Below, piece after piece: positions 47,738-56,972 of a stretch of 64,000 bases of DNA (positions within the stretch are counted from its first letter, which is position 1; each line of letters starts with the position of its first letter). Under the pieces are notes generated by a model. That model saw nothing but the letters and a program-made list of their open reading frames with translations, was not told where the DNA came from and ran no database searches. The DNA lies in NCBI RefSeq assembly GCF_035946055.1, contig NZ_CP108364.1, positions 2,418,001 through 2,482,000 on the forward strand, in the 5' to 3' direction. Source of the DNA: Streptomyces sp. NBC_01341. GTDB taxonomy: Bacteria > Actinomycetota > Actinomycetes > Streptomycetales > Streptomycetaceae. A program made the translations under genes and the position numbers.

Positions 47738-48379
47738 TCAGTGGGGCGCGCCCACCCCGGTCAGTGCCGTCATGACGGGATCGAGCGCCTGGCTGATCTC
47801 GTCGCCGATGGAGCGGAAGAACGTGATCGGGGCGCCGTAGGGGTCGTAGACCTCGTCGGCCTCGGCGGTGGGCGCGAGGAGCCAGCCGCGCAGGGCCGCC
47901 GCGGCGCGCACCAGCGCGCGGGCGCGCTCGACGACGCCCTCCTCGCGGGCGTCGGGGAGGGTCGCGGGGTCTATGGCCCGCACCAGCCGGGTGAACTCCT
48001 TGAGCGTGAAGGTCCGCAGGCCCGCCGAGTGGCCCATGGAGATGACCTGGGCCCGGTGGTCGCGGGTGGCGGTGAGCACCAGGTCGGCGCGGATCACGTG
48101 CTCGTCGAGGAGTTCGCGGCCGACGAACCCCGTGGCGTCGGCGCCGAAGTCGGCGAGGACGACCTCCGCGTTGGCCTCCATGGGCGCGCCCTCGTGTCCC
48201 CAGGTGCCCGCGCTCTCCACGATGAGGCCGCCGCTCAGCGGATCTCCGAGGCGGTTCATGAGGGCATGGCGGGTCAGCCGCTCGGTGATGGGCGAGCGGC
48301 AGACGTTGCCGGTGCTGACGTGGAGGATGCGGAAAGCGTCGTGCTGCCCCGCTATGCCACGCCCCTCAGGGGCGGTCAA
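47738..48379 (-). CDS. Low-molecular-weight phosphatase-like protein lacking catalytic Cys
   Basis: A 213-residue protein from TTG 48379, which overlaps the sua5 stop (TTGA) and follows GAGGTGG. It has the LMW protein-tyrosine phosphatase fold: P-loop at 20-30 and general-acid loop EVYDPYGAP. The P-loop reads HVSTGNVCRSP: position 22, the nucleophilic Cys in C-x5-R, is Ser (codon AGC). The Arg28 and the acid Asp remain. It may bind phosphoproteins without hydrolysing them or act by a weaker mechanism. It is coupled to sua5 and resembles the phosphatase linked to cell-envelope loci. Confidence 0.88.
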   Translation of the reverse strand: MTAPEGRGIAGQHDAFRILHVSTGNVCRSPITERLTRHALMNRLGDPLSGGLIVESAGTWGHEGAPMEANAEVVLADFGADATGFVGRELLDEHVIRADLVLTATRDHRAQVISMGHSAGLRTFTLKEFTRLVRAIDPATLPDAREEGVVERARALVRAAAALRGWLLAPTAEADEVYDPYGAPITFFRSIGDEISQALDPVMTALTGVGAPH

Positions 48380-49023
48380 TTGGCCACCTCGAGGTCGGGT
48401 ACCACCTTGCGGAGTTCCTCGACCGAGAGTGCGCCGGCGCGGAGCAGCACGGGGATCTTGCCCGTGACGTCGACGATCGAGGACGGCACGATCCCGGGGG
48501 TCGGGCCGCCGTCGAGGTAGACGGAGACGCTGTCGCCGAGCATGTCCTGGGCGGCGTCGCAGTCCTCGGGAGAGGGGTGTCCGGTGAGGTTGGCGCTGGA
48601 GACGGCCATCGGGCCGACCTCCGTCAGCAGCTCGATGGCGACGGGGTGCAGGGGCATCCGGACGGCGACGGTGCCGCGGGTGTCACCGAGGTCCCACTGC
48701 AGCGACGGCTGGTGCCTGGCGACGAGTGTGAGGGCGCCCGGCCAGAACGCGTCGACGAGCTCCCACGCCTGCTCGGAGAAGTCGGTCACCAGACCGTGCA
48801 GGGTGTTCGGGGAGCCGATCAGGACGGGGGTCGGCATGTTACGGCCGCGGCCCTTGGCGTCGAGGAGGTCGGCGACGCTCTCGGAGCTGAAGGCGTCCGC
48901 ACCGATGCCGTAGACGGTGTCGGTGGGCAGCACGACCAGTTCGCCGCGGCGGACGGCGGACGCGGCTTCACGCAGGCCGGTCGTACGGTCGGTCGCGTCG
49001 TTGCAGTCGTATCGCCGTGCCAT
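48376..49023 (-). CDS. L-threonylcarbamoyladenylate synthase (Sua5/YwlC/YrdC)
   Basis: A 215-residue enzyme forming threonylcarbamoyl-AMP from threonine, bicarbonate and ATP for the t6A37 tRNA modification. YrdC-fold motifs are VVLPTDTVYGIGADAFS, KGRGRNMPTPVLIG, TVAVRMPLHP and MAVSSANLTGHPS. It lacks the extra C-terminal Sua5 domain, so it is the short form. It is in the conserved prfA-prmC-sua5 order, 49 bp after prmC. Confidence 0.95.
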   Translation of the reverse strand: MARRYDCNDATDRTTGLREAASAVRRGELVVLPTDTVYGIGADAFSSESVADLLDAKGRGRNMPTPVLIGSPNTLHGLVTDFSEQAWELVDAFWPGALTLVARHQPSLQWDLGDTRGTVAVRMPLHPVAIELLTEVGPMAVSSANLTGHPSPEDCDAAQDMLGDSVSVYLDGGPTPGIVPSSIVDVTGKIPVLLRAGALSVEELRKVVPDLEVAN

Positions 49024-49072
49024 CAGCCGGCCTCCTCGGGCGTGTACGGGTAGGGGTCGTGCGGTCCGGTGG

Positions 49073-49918
49073 TCACGGCATGGCCTTGCGGGCCGTCGCG
49101 AACCGGGGCCGGTTGTTCAGGTCGGGGTGGTCGGCCGCGTCGGCCCAGCCCCGCTCCTCGGTGAAGATCCACGGCACCTGGCCGCCCTGGGTGTCGGCGT
49201 GCTCGATGACGACGAGCCCGCCGGGGCGCAGCAGCCGGTGCGCGGTGCGTTCGATGCCGCGGATGGTGTCGAGTCCGTCCTCGCCGGAGAACAGCGCCAT
49301 CTGCGGGTCGTGGTCGCGGGCCTCGGGCGCCACGTACTCCCACTCGGTGAGCGGGATGTAGGGCGGGTTGGAGATCACCAGGTCGACCTGGCCGTCGAAC
49401 TCGGGGAGGGCGCTCAGGGCGTCGCCGCGGTGCACGGTGACCCTGGACCCCTCGGCGTTCTTCCGGGTCCACCTCAGGGCGTCCTCGGACAGCTCGACGG
49501 CGTGCACCCGCGAGCGCGGGACCTCCTGCGCCATGGCGAGGGCGATCGCGCCCGATCCGGTGCACAGGTCGACGATCAGCGGCTCGACGACGTCCATCGC
49601 GCGGACGGCGTCTATCGCCCAGCCGACGACCGACTCGGTCTCCGGGCGGGGGACGAAGACTCCGGGGCCGACCTGGAGTTCCAGGTAGCGGAAGAAGGCC
49701 CGGCCGGTGATGTGCTGGAGGGGCTCGCGGGCCTCGCGGCGGGCGATCGTCTCCCAGTAGCGGGCGTCGAAGTCGGCGTCCGGCACGTTGTGCAGCTCGC
49801 CCCGCTTGACCCCGTGCACGAACGCGGCGAGTTCCTCGGCGTCGAATCGCGGTGAGGGGACACCGGCGTCGGCCAGCCGCTGGGTGGCCTGGGCCACCTC
49901 GGCGAGCAGCAGGTTCAT
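49073..49918 (-). CDS. prmC: Release factor glutamine methyltransferase PrmC
   Basis: A 281-residue SAM-dependent enzyme methylating the GGQ glutamine of release factors. The N-terminal helical domain starts MNLLLAEVAQATQRLADAGV. The methyltransferase domain has VDLCTGSGAIALAMA (SAM) and the active-site VDLVISNPPYIPLTE. It lies 44 bp downstream of prfA, its substrate gene. Confidence 0.96.
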   Translation of the reverse strand: MNLLLAEVAQATQRLADAGVPSPRFDAEELAAFVHGVKRGELHNVPDADFDARYWETIARREAREPLQHITGRAFFRYLELQVGPGVFVPRPETESVVGWAIDAVRAMDVVEPLIVDLCTGSGAIALAMAQEVPRSRVHAVELSEDALRWTRKNAEGSRVTVHRGDALSALPEFDGQVDLVISNPPYIPLTEWEYVAPEARDHDPQMALFSGEDGLDTIRGIERTAHRLLRPGGLVVIEHADTQGGQVPWIFTEERGWADAADHPDLNNRPRFATARKAMP

Positions 49919-49962
49919 CGCGGTTCTCCGTACGGGTTCACGAGCGGGGCGGGCGGTGGCGC

Positions 49963-51039
49963 TTACGCGGAGGCGAGCTTGGCGGCCGAGTCGGCGTCGA
50001 CGCAGGCCTGGATGACCGCGTCGAGCTCACCGTCGAGCACCTGGTCCAAGTTGTACGCCTTGAAGCCGACGCGGTGGTCCGAGATGCGGTTTTCCGGGAA
50101 GTTGTACGTCCGGATCTTCTCGGACCGGTCCACGGTGCGCACCTGGCTGCGGCGTACGTCGGAGGCCTCCTGCTCGGCGGCTTCCTGGGCGGCGGCCAGC
50201 AGCCGGGAGCGCAGGATGCGCATGGCCTGCTCCTTGTTCTGGAGCTGGCTCTTCTCGTTCTGGCAGGAGGCGACGACACCGGTCGGCAGGTGCGTGATGC
50301 GGACGGCGGAGTCCGTGGTGTTGACGGACTGGCCGCCGGGGCCGGAGGAGCGGTAGACGTCGATGCGGAGGTCGTTGGCGTGGATCTCCACGTCGACCTC
50401 CTCCGCCTCGGGCGTGACGAGCACACCGGCGGCGGAGGTGTGGATGCGGCCCTGCGACTCGGTGGAGGGCACGCGCTGCACGCGGTGCACGCCGCCCTCG
50501 TACTTCATCCGCGCCCAGACACCCTGGCCCGGCTCGGTGGCGCCGTTGCCGCCCTTGGTCTTGACGGCGACCTGGACATCCTTGTAACCGCCGAGCTCGG
50601 ACTCGGTGGAGTCGATGATCTCGGTCTTCCAGCCCACGCGCTCGGCGTAGCGCAGGTACATGCGCAGCAGATCGCCGGCGAAGAGGGCGGACTCGTCGCC
50701 GCCCGCTCCCGCCTTGATCTCCAGCAGCACGTCCTTGTCGTCGCTGGGGTCGCGCGGGACCAGCAGGAGCCGGAGCTTCTCGGTGATCTCCTCGCGCTGC
50801 TTCTCCAGGACCTTGACCTCGGCGGCGAAGTCCGGGTCGTCGGCGGCGAATTCGCGGGCGGTCTCGATGTCGTCGCCGGTCTGCTTCCAGGACCGGTACG
50901 TGGAGACGATCGGGGTCAGCTCCGCGTAGCGCTTGTTCAGCTTGCGCGCGTTGGCCTGGTCGGCGTGGACCGACGGGTCGGCGAGCTTCTTCTCGAGATC
51001 GGCGTGCTCGCCGATCAGTTCCTCGACCGCCTCGAACAT
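49963..51039 (-). CDS. prfA: Peptide chain release factor 1
   Basis: A 358-residue RF1; ATG 51039 ([20 protein letters not shown]) is the family start, the longer frame extending into the rpmE terminator. It has the catalytic [21 protein letters not shown], a codon-recognition domain, and the C-terminal [20 protein letters not shown]. It terminates translation at UAA and UAG. It heads the prfA-prmC-sua5 set. Confidence 0.97.
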   Translation of the reverse strand: MFEAVEELIGEHADLEKKLADPSVHADQANARKLNKRYAELTPIVSTYRSWKQTGDDIETAREFAADDPDFAAEVKVLEKQREEITEKLRLLLVPRDPSDDKDVLLEIKAGAGGDESALFAGDLLRMYLRYAERVGWKTEIIDSTESELGGYKDVQVAVKTKGGNGATEPGQGVWARMKYEGGVHRVQRVPSTESQGRIHTSAAGVLVTPEAEEVDVEIHANDLRIDVYRSSGPGGQSVNTTDSAVRITHLPTGVVASCQNEKSQLQNKEQAMRILRSRLLAAAQEAAEQEASDVRRSQVRTVDRSEKIRTYNFPENRISDHRVGFKAYNLDQVLDGELDAVIQACVDADSAAKLASA

Positions 51040-51136
51040 CTTCGGGCTCCTGGTTTCTGCGTCATACGTCTGCGGGCTGCCTGGACGGCGTGCTGCCGGT
51101 GGTACGCCGCCGGGGCGCGGCCGGCGGCAGAGCCGG

Positions 51137-51176
51137 AAAAAACGCCGGCCCCGGCGCCCCGTTGGAGGGCGTCGGG
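51137..51176 (-). terminator. Intrinsic terminator of rpmE
   Basis: CCCGGCGCCC (51150-51159) pairs with GGGCGTCGGG (51167-51176) with one G-T wobble. On the minus strand the stem is followed by GCGTTTTTT (T-run 51142-51137), an intrinsic terminator 19 bp after the rpmE stop. Confidence 0.85.
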
Positions 51177-51194
51177 AACCGGCGCAGTGGCTCG

Positions 51195-51419
51195 CTACTT
51201 GCTGGCGGAGCCGGCAGCCTTGCCGAAGCGGGCCTCGAAGCGGGCCACGCGGCCGCCGGTGTCGAGGATCTTCTGCTTGCCCGTGTAGAACGGGTGGCAC
51301 TCGGAGCAGACGTCGGCGCGGATGGCGCCGCCTTCAAGGGTGCTCCGGGTGGTGAACGACGCACCGCAGGTGCAGCTGACCTGCGTCTCGACGTACTCGG
51401 GGTGGATGTCGCGCTTCAA
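51195..51419 (-). CDS. rpmE: 50S ribosomal protein L31 (zinc-containing form)
   Basis: A 74-residue L31 with a TTG start ([20 protein letters not shown]) supported by TAGGAG. The four cysteines of the zinc form, Cys16, Cys18, Cys38 and Cys41 (SCTCG and [11 protein letters not shown]), are retained, so this is the C+ paralogue rather than the zinc-independent one. A consensus sigma-R type promoter lies about 100 bp upstream and an intrinsic terminator follows, making it monocistronic. Confidence 0.97.
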   Translation of the reverse strand: MKRDIHPEYVETQVSCTCGASFTTRSTLEGGAIRADVCSECHPFYTGKQKILDTGGRVARFEARFGKAAGSASK

Positions 51420-51520
51420 GGTGTCTCCTAGGTTCGGGAGGGCTCCGGGTCGTTCGCGCGGATTGCGCGTCCGTGAACCGGGGCCGACGTACCAGTCTGC
51501 CAGGACCGGCCGTATCTCCC

Positions 51521-51548
51521 AAAACGAGGACCCGTCTGTGTGTATTCC
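51521..51548 (-). promoter_or_regulatory. Sigma-R-type promoter of rpmE
   Basis: On the minus strand GGAAT (51548-51544), 18 nt, then GTT (51525-51523, in GTTTT) matches the SigR consensus GGAAT-N18/19-GTT exactly. rpmE was reported as a SigR (thiol-oxidative stress) target in S. coelicolor, from memory. The transcript would have a leader of about 95 nt. Confidence 0.75.
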
Positions 51549-51609
51549 CCTCGCGCACGGGGAACGCTGGGCGACCGTGCGGTGACGGAAAGCCGCCGCC
51601 CGGGGGGCC

Positions 51610-52713
51610 TCAGCGCACCACCGTCCCCGCTCCGCCCTTGTCTCCGGCCGACTTCGCCGTGGCGGAGGCCGGAACCGGCTTGTCCTGCTTGAGAGCGGCC
51701 CACACCTTCTGTCCGGCCTTCTCCTGGGGGAGCACGCGGTTGGGGTTCTCCGGGTCGTACTCCACGGGCAGCGTCACCATGTCGACGTTCTTGGAGCCGA
51801 GGCCCTTGAGCCCGTTGGCGAAGCCGGCGAGCTTCTTGACCGAGGCCAGCGCGGAGTCGGTGGTGACCGCCTTGGTGGCCGAGTCCGCGAGCCCGAAGAG
51901 CCTCTTCGGGTGGGAGAACACCCCGACACTCTTCGCCTGGTCCATCAGTGCCTTCACGAACGCCTGCTGGAGCTGGATGCGGCCCAGGTCGCTGCCGTCA
52001 CCGACGCTGTGCCGGGTGCGGACGAGGCCGAGGGACTGTTCACCGCTGAGCGTGTGGGTGCCGGGCTTCAGCGCGAGGTGGCTGTCGGGGTCGTCGATCG
52101 CCTGCGAGGTGGTGATCGGGACGCCGCCCAGCTCGTCGATGAGCTTCTTGAACCCGGTGAAGTCGACCTCCACGTAGTGGTCCATGCGGATGCCCGACAT
52201 CGCCTCGACGGTCTTCACCGCGCAGGCGGGCCCGCCGACTTCGTACGCCGTGTTGAACATGGCGTGGTGCTCCGCGCCGACCTGCCGGCCGCTGGTGTCG
52301 CTCGCGCAGGCGGGGCGGTCGACGAGGGTGTCCCGCGGGACGGAGACCACACTCGCCGAGGTGTGGCCCCGGTTGACGTGGACGACCATCGCGGTGTCCG
52401 ACCGGGCGCCGCCCCCGTCCTCGCCGTACTGCGAGTTGGCCCCCGAGCGGGAGTCCGAACCGAGCACGAGGATGTCCTGGGAGCCGTCGTCCACGTCGTC
52501 CGGGCGGTCCGTGCCCAGCGCGGCGTCGATGTCGACGGCCTTGAGATTCCCGTTGAGCGTGACGTAGGCGTATCCGGCCCCGGAACCTCCGACGACCACC
52601 AGGGCGGCGGCGCCCCACAGGGCGACGGTCTTCACGCGGCGGCCCCTGGAGGGCTTCTTCCGGCGGCTGCCGGTGCCACGTATTCGGCCGGTGCTCCTGC
52701 TCTGCTCGCTCAT
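51610..52713 (-). CDS. LytR-CpsA-Psr family (LCP) cell wall glycopolymer ligase
   Basis: A 367-residue protein from ATG 52713 ([15 protein letters not shown]), with GGGAG upstream. A basic cytoplasmic N-terminus ([12 protein letters not shown]), one membrane helix (about 30-50) and an extracytoplasmic LCP domain follow: [35 protein letters not shown] and [19 protein letters not shown] enzymes transfer teichoic acid-like polymers or glycans from lipid carriers to peptidoglycan. It is monocistronic between rpmE and rho. Confidence 0.94.
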   Translation of the reverse strand: MSEQSRSTGRIRGTGSRRKKPSRGRRVKTVALWGAAALVVVGGSGAGYAYVTLNGNLKAVDIDAALGTDRPDDVDDGSQDILVLGSDSRSGANSQYGEDGGGARSDTAMVVHVNRGHTSASVVSVPRDTLVDRPACASDTSGRQVGAEHHAMFNTAYEVGGPACAVKTVEAMSGIRMDHYVEVDFTGFKKLIDELGGVPITTSQAIDDPDSHLALKPGTHTLSGEQSLGLVRTRHSVGDGSDLGRIQLQQAFVKALMDQAKSVGVFSHPKRLFGLADSATKAVTTDSALASVKKLAGFANGLKGLGSKNVDMVTLPVEYDPENPNRVLPQEKAGQKVWAALKQDKPVPASATAKSAGDKGGAGTVVR

Positions 52714-53264
52714 GCGGCTCCCTCTTTCGTTCCTCGCTGCTACCCCCCTGCCGTCGTGCACGGGCGAGGCCCGTCGTCTCCCGTGGGCGACAACGGGGCA
52801 GCCAGAAGCCTGGCACAGCGAGCGGTGGCCTCCGGCAGGCGGCGGGGGCCCTCGAACGGGCCGGCGATGACCCGGTCACCCGGCGCTCACCAGGGGTTTC
52901 GGCCATCGGCACGGGGGGTGCCCGCGCCGGGCCGGGGCCGCGTCCGTGTGGCGAAGGTCTCCGACGAGGCCGAGGCCCGGACCGTGCGGAGGTACGGCGC
53001 ACCCGGAGCTGTGACGTGCCGAGGACCTCGCGGTCTCCGCCGCGGTCCGCCCGCGTGTGGACGGCCGGGGCGCGACGAGGCCCCCGTGGCCTTCGCCGTT
53101 CGGGCCCGTCCACACCCCGAGGTCGTACGCGGCGTACGGACACCGGTGCTTCCGGCCGCGATGGAAGCCGCACCGTCGGCCTGCCGCCGGTCCGCGTCCG
53201 CTGCCGCGGCAGCGTATGTGGGAGGAGGGGACGGCGAGTTGCCCGGGAACCAGGAACAGGCAAA
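52714..53264. other. Non-coding stretch between LCP gene and rho terminator
   Basis: About 550 bp, GC-rich. The end nearest 52714 carries the LCP ribosome site (AAAGAGGGAG). Open frames on both strands are compositionally biased and lack recognisable domains or ribosome sites, so I call no gene here. It presumably contains the LCP promoter. Confidence 0.4.
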
Positions 53265-53304
53265 CGGCAGACGCCCCGTCACCGAGGTGACGGGGCGTCT
53301 GCCG
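53265..53304 (-). terminator. rho gene terminator
   Basis: A 19-bp perfect stem CGGCAGACGCCCCGTCACC (53265-53283) and its complement (53286-53304) with a 2-nt loop, 34 bp past the rho stop, followed on the minus strand by GTTTG. Confidence 0.85.
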
Positions 53305-53338
53305 CGCGCAGTCGAACCGCGCCCGCTCAGGGGCGAGT

Positions 53339-55414
53339 TCAGTCGTTGCCGTTACCAGGAGTCGTCTTCTGGATCTGGAGCAGGAACTCCGCGTTGGACT
53401 GCGTCTTCTTCATGCGGTCCAGGAGGAGCTCGATGGCCTGCTGCTGGTCGAGCGCGTGAAGCACCCGGCGCAGCTTCCAGACCACGGCCAACTCGTCGGC
53501 GCCCAGGAGGATTTCTTCCTTACGGGTGCTGGACGCGTCGACGTCCACCGCCGGGAAGATGCGCTTGTCCGAGAGCTTCCGGTCGAGCTTGAGCTCCATG
53601 TTGCCGGTGCCCTTGAACTCCTCGAAGATCACCTCGTCCATGCGCGAGCCGGTCTCGACGAGCGCCGTGGCCAGGATGGTCAGCGAGCCGCCGTCCTCGA
53701 TGTTCCGCGCGGCACCGAAGAAGCGCTTCGGCGGGTAGAGCGCGGTCGAGTCGACACCACCGGACAGGATGCGGCCGGAGGCCGGCGCCGCCAGGTTGTA
53801 GGCGCGGCCCAGACGGGTGATCGAGTCCAGCAGGACCACGACGTCGTGGCCCAGCTCCACCAGGCGCTTCGCGCGCTCGATGGCGAGCTCGGCGACCGTG
53901 GTGTGGTCCTCGGCGGGACGGTCGAAGGTCGAGGAGATGACCTCGCCCTTCACCGACCGCTGCATGTCGGTGACCTCTTCCGGACGCTCGTCGACCAGGA
54001 CGACCATCAGGTGGCACTCGGGGCTGTTGACCGTGATCGCGTTGGCGATGGCCTGCAGGATCATGGTCTTACCGGTCTTCGGCGGGGCCACGATCAGGCC
54101 TCGCTGGCCCTTGCCGATCGGTGCGACCAGGTCGATGATCCGGGTGGTCAGGACGTTGGAGTCGGTCTCCAGACGGAGTCTGTCCTGCGGGTACAGCGGG
54201 GTCAGCTTCTGGAACTCGGGACGGCCGCGGCCGCTCTCCGGCGCCATGCCGTTGACCGAGTCGAGACGGACCAGCGCGTTGAACTTCTCGCGCCGCTCCC
54301 CGTCCTTGGGCTGGCGCACCGCTCCCGTGACGTGGTCACCCTTGCGCAGGCCGTTCTTGCGGACCTGGGCGAGCGAGACGTACACGTCGTTCGGGCCCGG
54401 CAGGTAGCCGGACGTCCGGATGAACGCGTAGTTGTCGAGGATGTCGAGGATGCCCGCGACCGGGATCAGGACGTCGTCGTCGGCGACCTGCACGTCGGTC
54501 GCGAAGTCGTCGCGTCCACGACGGCCACGGCGGTCGCGATAGCGCCCGCGACGGCCGCGCCGGCCGCCCTCGTCGTCGTAACCGTCGTCCTGCTGGCCGC
54601 CGCCGCCCTGCTGGCCCTGGCCGCCCTGGCCCTGGCCCTGGCCCTGGCTCTGGCCGCCGCCCTGCTGGCCCTGACGGCGTCCGCCGCCCTGCTGCTGGCC
54701 CTGGTCGTCGCCCTTGCCGCGCCGGTCGCGCTGGCGGTCACGGCGGTCGCCGCGGTCGCCGCGGTCCTGGCGGTCCCGCCGGCCGTCCTGGCGGTCGCCC
54801 CGGCGGCCCTCGGCGGTGTCCGCGGCGGACTCCGCCTTCGCGTCGCCCTTCGCCTCGCCGCGCTCGTCGGCGCGGTCCTGGCGGCCCTCGCCCCTCGGCT
54901 CGGTCTTCTGCTCGGCCTGCGTCTCCGCCTTGGCCTCGCCCTTGGTCTCGGGACTGCCCGCCTGCGCGGTGGCACGGCGGCGGCGGCGCTCGCCCGTGGG
55001 CTGCTGGTCGTCGCTGGCCGGCTGGCCCGGGATGTCGATCTGCTGCTGGGCCGCGGCCTTGTCGGCGGCGGGCGCGGCGGCGGTCTCGTCACCCGTACGC
55101 GTCTTGGACGTGGCGCGTCGCTTCGGCTTGCTGCCGGCGTCCGCGTCGGCGGAGGCCTTGGGGGCGGGCGAGGAGGAGCCTCCTGCCTGCGCCTCCTTGA
55201 TGACCTCGATCAGCTGGCTCTTGCGCATCCGCGCAGTCCCCCTGATGCCGAGGCCTGACGCGACCTGCTGCAGCTCGGCCAGGACCATGCCATCGAGGCC
55301 GGTGCCGGAGCGGCGGCGCCGTGCGGTGGTGCCAGAGGCAGCACCTTCGGCGGGCACGGAGCTGTCGACGTTCTTGTCGGCAGTCACGCCCATCAGATCG
55401 GTGGTGTCGCTCAC
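53339..55414 (-). CDS. rho: Transcription termination factor Rho (large actinobacterial form)
   Basis: A 691-residue Rho from GTG 55414 ([15 protein letters not shown]), with GGAAGGA upstream. Rho_N SAP-like domain about 43-80 ([15 protein letters not shown]); then about 220 residues of low-complexity Arg/Asp/Gly/Gln (for example [16 protein letters not shown] and repeated GQGQGQGG); primary RNA-binding cold-shock fold about 315-385 ([16 protein letters not shown]). The RecA-like motor has Walker A PPKTGKT (about 444-450) and Walker [11 protein letters not shown]. The insertion adds RNA affinity in high-GC species. A sigma-R-like promoter and a leader of over 300 nt precede it. Confidence 0.97.
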   Translation of the reverse strand: MSDTTDLMGVTADKNVDSSVPAEGAASGTTARRRRSGTGLDGMVLAELQQVASGLGIRGTARMRKSQLIEVIKEAQAGGSSSPAPKASADADAGSKPKRRATSKTRTGDETAAAPAADKAAAQQQIDIPGQPASDDQQPTGERRRRRATAQAGSPETKGEAKAETQAEQKTEPRGEGRQDRADERGEAKGDAKAESAADTAEGRRGDRQDGRRDRQDRGDRGDRRDRQRDRRGKGDDQGQQQGGGRRQGQQGGGQSQGQGQGQGGQGQQGGGGQQDDGYDDEGGRRGRRGRYRDRRGRRGRDDFATDVQVADDDVLIPVAGILDILDNYAFIRTSGYLPGPNDVYVSLAQVRKNGLRKGDHVTGAVRQPKDGERREKFNALVRLDSVNGMAPESGRGRPEFQKLTPLYPQDRLRLETDSNVLTTRIIDLVAPIGKGQRGLIVAPPKTGKTMILQAIANAITVNSPECHLMVVLVDERPEEVTDMQRSVKGEVISSTFDRPAEDHTTVAELAIERAKRLVELGHDVVVLLDSITRLGRAYNLAAPASGRILSGGVDSTALYPPKRFFGAARNIEDGGSLTILATALVETGSRMDEVIFEEFKGTGNMELKLDRKLSDKRIFPAVDVDASSTRKEEILLGADELAVVWKLRRVLHALDQQQAIELLLDRMKKTQSNAEFLLQIQKTTPGNGND

Positions 55415-55745
55415 GAAGGGTCCTTCCCTGGAGCGGACGTCGGCCTTCTGGCTCGGCGACCGGTTGTGCTGTCCGACTGCGGTCTGTTGATCGTGTGATC
55501 GCGGACCGTGCCGGGGCGGTGGTCCGCCGGGTACGGCGGAGAGATGAATGTGCGGGGTTCCGGCGCGAGATCCCCCTGCTCGGCCCACTCCTGGACGAGC
55601 AAGAGGGTGTCGTGCCGGTTCCGGAGCGTGCTCGAAAGCTCAGGCAGGATGCTCAGGCAGTCGGGGAGGCTCCCGGAAGAGTGGTGGTCCCGGAAGGGGA
55701 CACGAAGCAACGCGCCACGAAGACGTCGATTGCTGACTTGAGGTT
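55415..55745 (-). other. Long 5-prime leader of rho
   Basis: About 330 bp between the likely promoter and the rho GTG with no convincing gene. A leader of this size suits the known autoregulation of rho by premature termination, though I see no defined attenuator. One short open frame on each strand has no ribosome site. Confidence 0.45.
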
Positions 55746-55772
55746 AACACTACCGGCTCCAACAAACATTCC
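55746..55772 (-). promoter_or_regulatory. Sigma-R-like promoter upstream of rho
   Basis: On the minus strand GGAAT (55772-55768), 19 nt, then GTT (55748-55746, in GTTAAC) fits the SigR pattern GGAAT-N18/19-GTT. An overlapping TAGTGT hexamer could alternatively be a housekeeping -10. Confidence 0.5.
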
Positions 55773-55801
55773 CCCTCTCATGCACCGGCAATCACGTGTG
55801 A

Positions 55802-56719
55802 TTACGCGGCCAGCGGCAGCACACTCGCGCCCGTGGCGTCCAGATCGAGCCGGTTCGCGGCCCAGCCGTCACCGGCCAGCCGGGCGACCTTGTCGGCCGA
55901 ACCCGCCTCGGTCAGTGCGAGCACGGTCGGCCCCGCACCGGAGATCACCGCCGGCACGCCGTCGGCGCGCAGCCGGTTCACCAGTTCCACGCTCTGCGGC
56001 ATCGCGGGGCCCCGGTACTCCTGGTGGATCCGGTCCTCGGTGGCGGCGAGCAGCAGTTCGGGGCGCCGGGTCAGGGCCTCGACGAGGAGGGCCGCGCGGC
56101 CGGCGTTCGCCGCTGCGTCCACATGGGGGACGGTGCGCGGCAGCAGGCCACGGGCGGTCTCGGTGAGCACCGGTGTGGCCGGGACGAAGACCACCGGGAC
56201 GACGGAGTCGGCGGCGTCCATCCTGATGGCCCTGGCGGAGCCGCCGTCCATCCAGGCGAGGGTGAATCCGCCGAGGAGACACGCGGCGACGTTGTCGGGG
56301 TGGCCCTCGATCTCGGTCGCCAGCTCCAGCAGGGCGGCGTCGTCGAGGCGGGCCTCGCCTCCGGTGGTCACGGCGCGTGCGGCGACGATCCCGGCGCAGA
56401 TGGCGGCGGACGACGAGCCCAGGCCGCGGCCGTGCGGGATGCGGTTGGCACAGACGATCTCGAGACCGTGCGGCTGTCCGCCGAGCAGGTCGAACGCCGT
56501 GCGCAGGGAGCGTACGAGCAGGTGCTTCTCGTCGCGGGGCAGCGTCTCGGCGCCCTCACCCGCGATGTCGATGTGCAGCCCGGAGTCGGCGACCCGGACG
56601 ACGACGTCGTCGTAGAGCCCCAACGAGAGGCCGAGGGCGTCGAAGCCCGGGCCCAGGTTGGCGCTGGTTGCGGGGACGCGCACCCGGACGGCGGCGGCTC
56701 GGAACGCGGGACCGGCCAT
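55802..56719 (-). CDS. thrB: Homoserine kinase
   Basis: A 305-residue GHMP kinase from ATG 56719 (MAGPAFRAAAVRVRVPATSA). Motif 1 VRVPATSANLGPGFDALGLSL, in part; ATP loop PHGRGLGSSSAAICAG; motif 3 AVISGAGPTVLAL. It phosphorylates homoserine for threonine synthesis. It is 253 bp after thrC, so it probably has its own promoter in addition to read-through. Confidence 0.97.
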   Translation of the reverse strand: MAGPAFRAAAVRVRVPATSANLGPGFDALGLSLGLYDDVVVRVADSGLHIDIAGEGAETLPRDEKHLLVRSLRTAFDLLGGQPHGLEIVCANRIPHGRGLGSSSAAICAGIVAARAVTTGGEARLDDAALLELATEIEGHPDNVAACLLGGFTLAWMDGGSARAIRMDAADSVVPVVFVPATPVLTETARGLLPRTVPHVDAAANAGRAALLVEALTRRPELLLAATEDRIHQEYRGPAMPQSVELVNRLRADGVPAVISGAGPTVLALTEAGSADKVARLAGDGWAANRLDLDATGASVLPLAA

Positions 56720-56972
56720 CGGTTGGACGACTCTTCCTGTACGGCGGCGGGGATCGTGTTGTGCGGGGTGGTTCGACGTGCGTGGGGGTGTCGATGGTGC
56801 GAGGGGTGGGGGGCCCGGCATCACGACGGCCGCAGCACCGCGGCGCGAGCGGCGGGCGGGTTGGGTACAGCCTATCGAAGGAAGGTTCCGTGGCGACATA
56901 GGGCGCACAGGAGGCGCACGATGCGTGTCGCCCGCCTCCTATGCGCTCTCCGCCGGGAGGGCGGTCGAGCTG

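Noticed and set aside
52876..53282. Possible small gene between LCP and rho
   Set aside because: Competing frames on both strands, none with a ribosome site, typical start region or recognisable sequence.
53456..55258. 600-codon frame antisense to rho
   Set aside because: Leu/Ala/Val-rich repeats are the complement of the Rho low-complexity insert; not a membrane protein gene.
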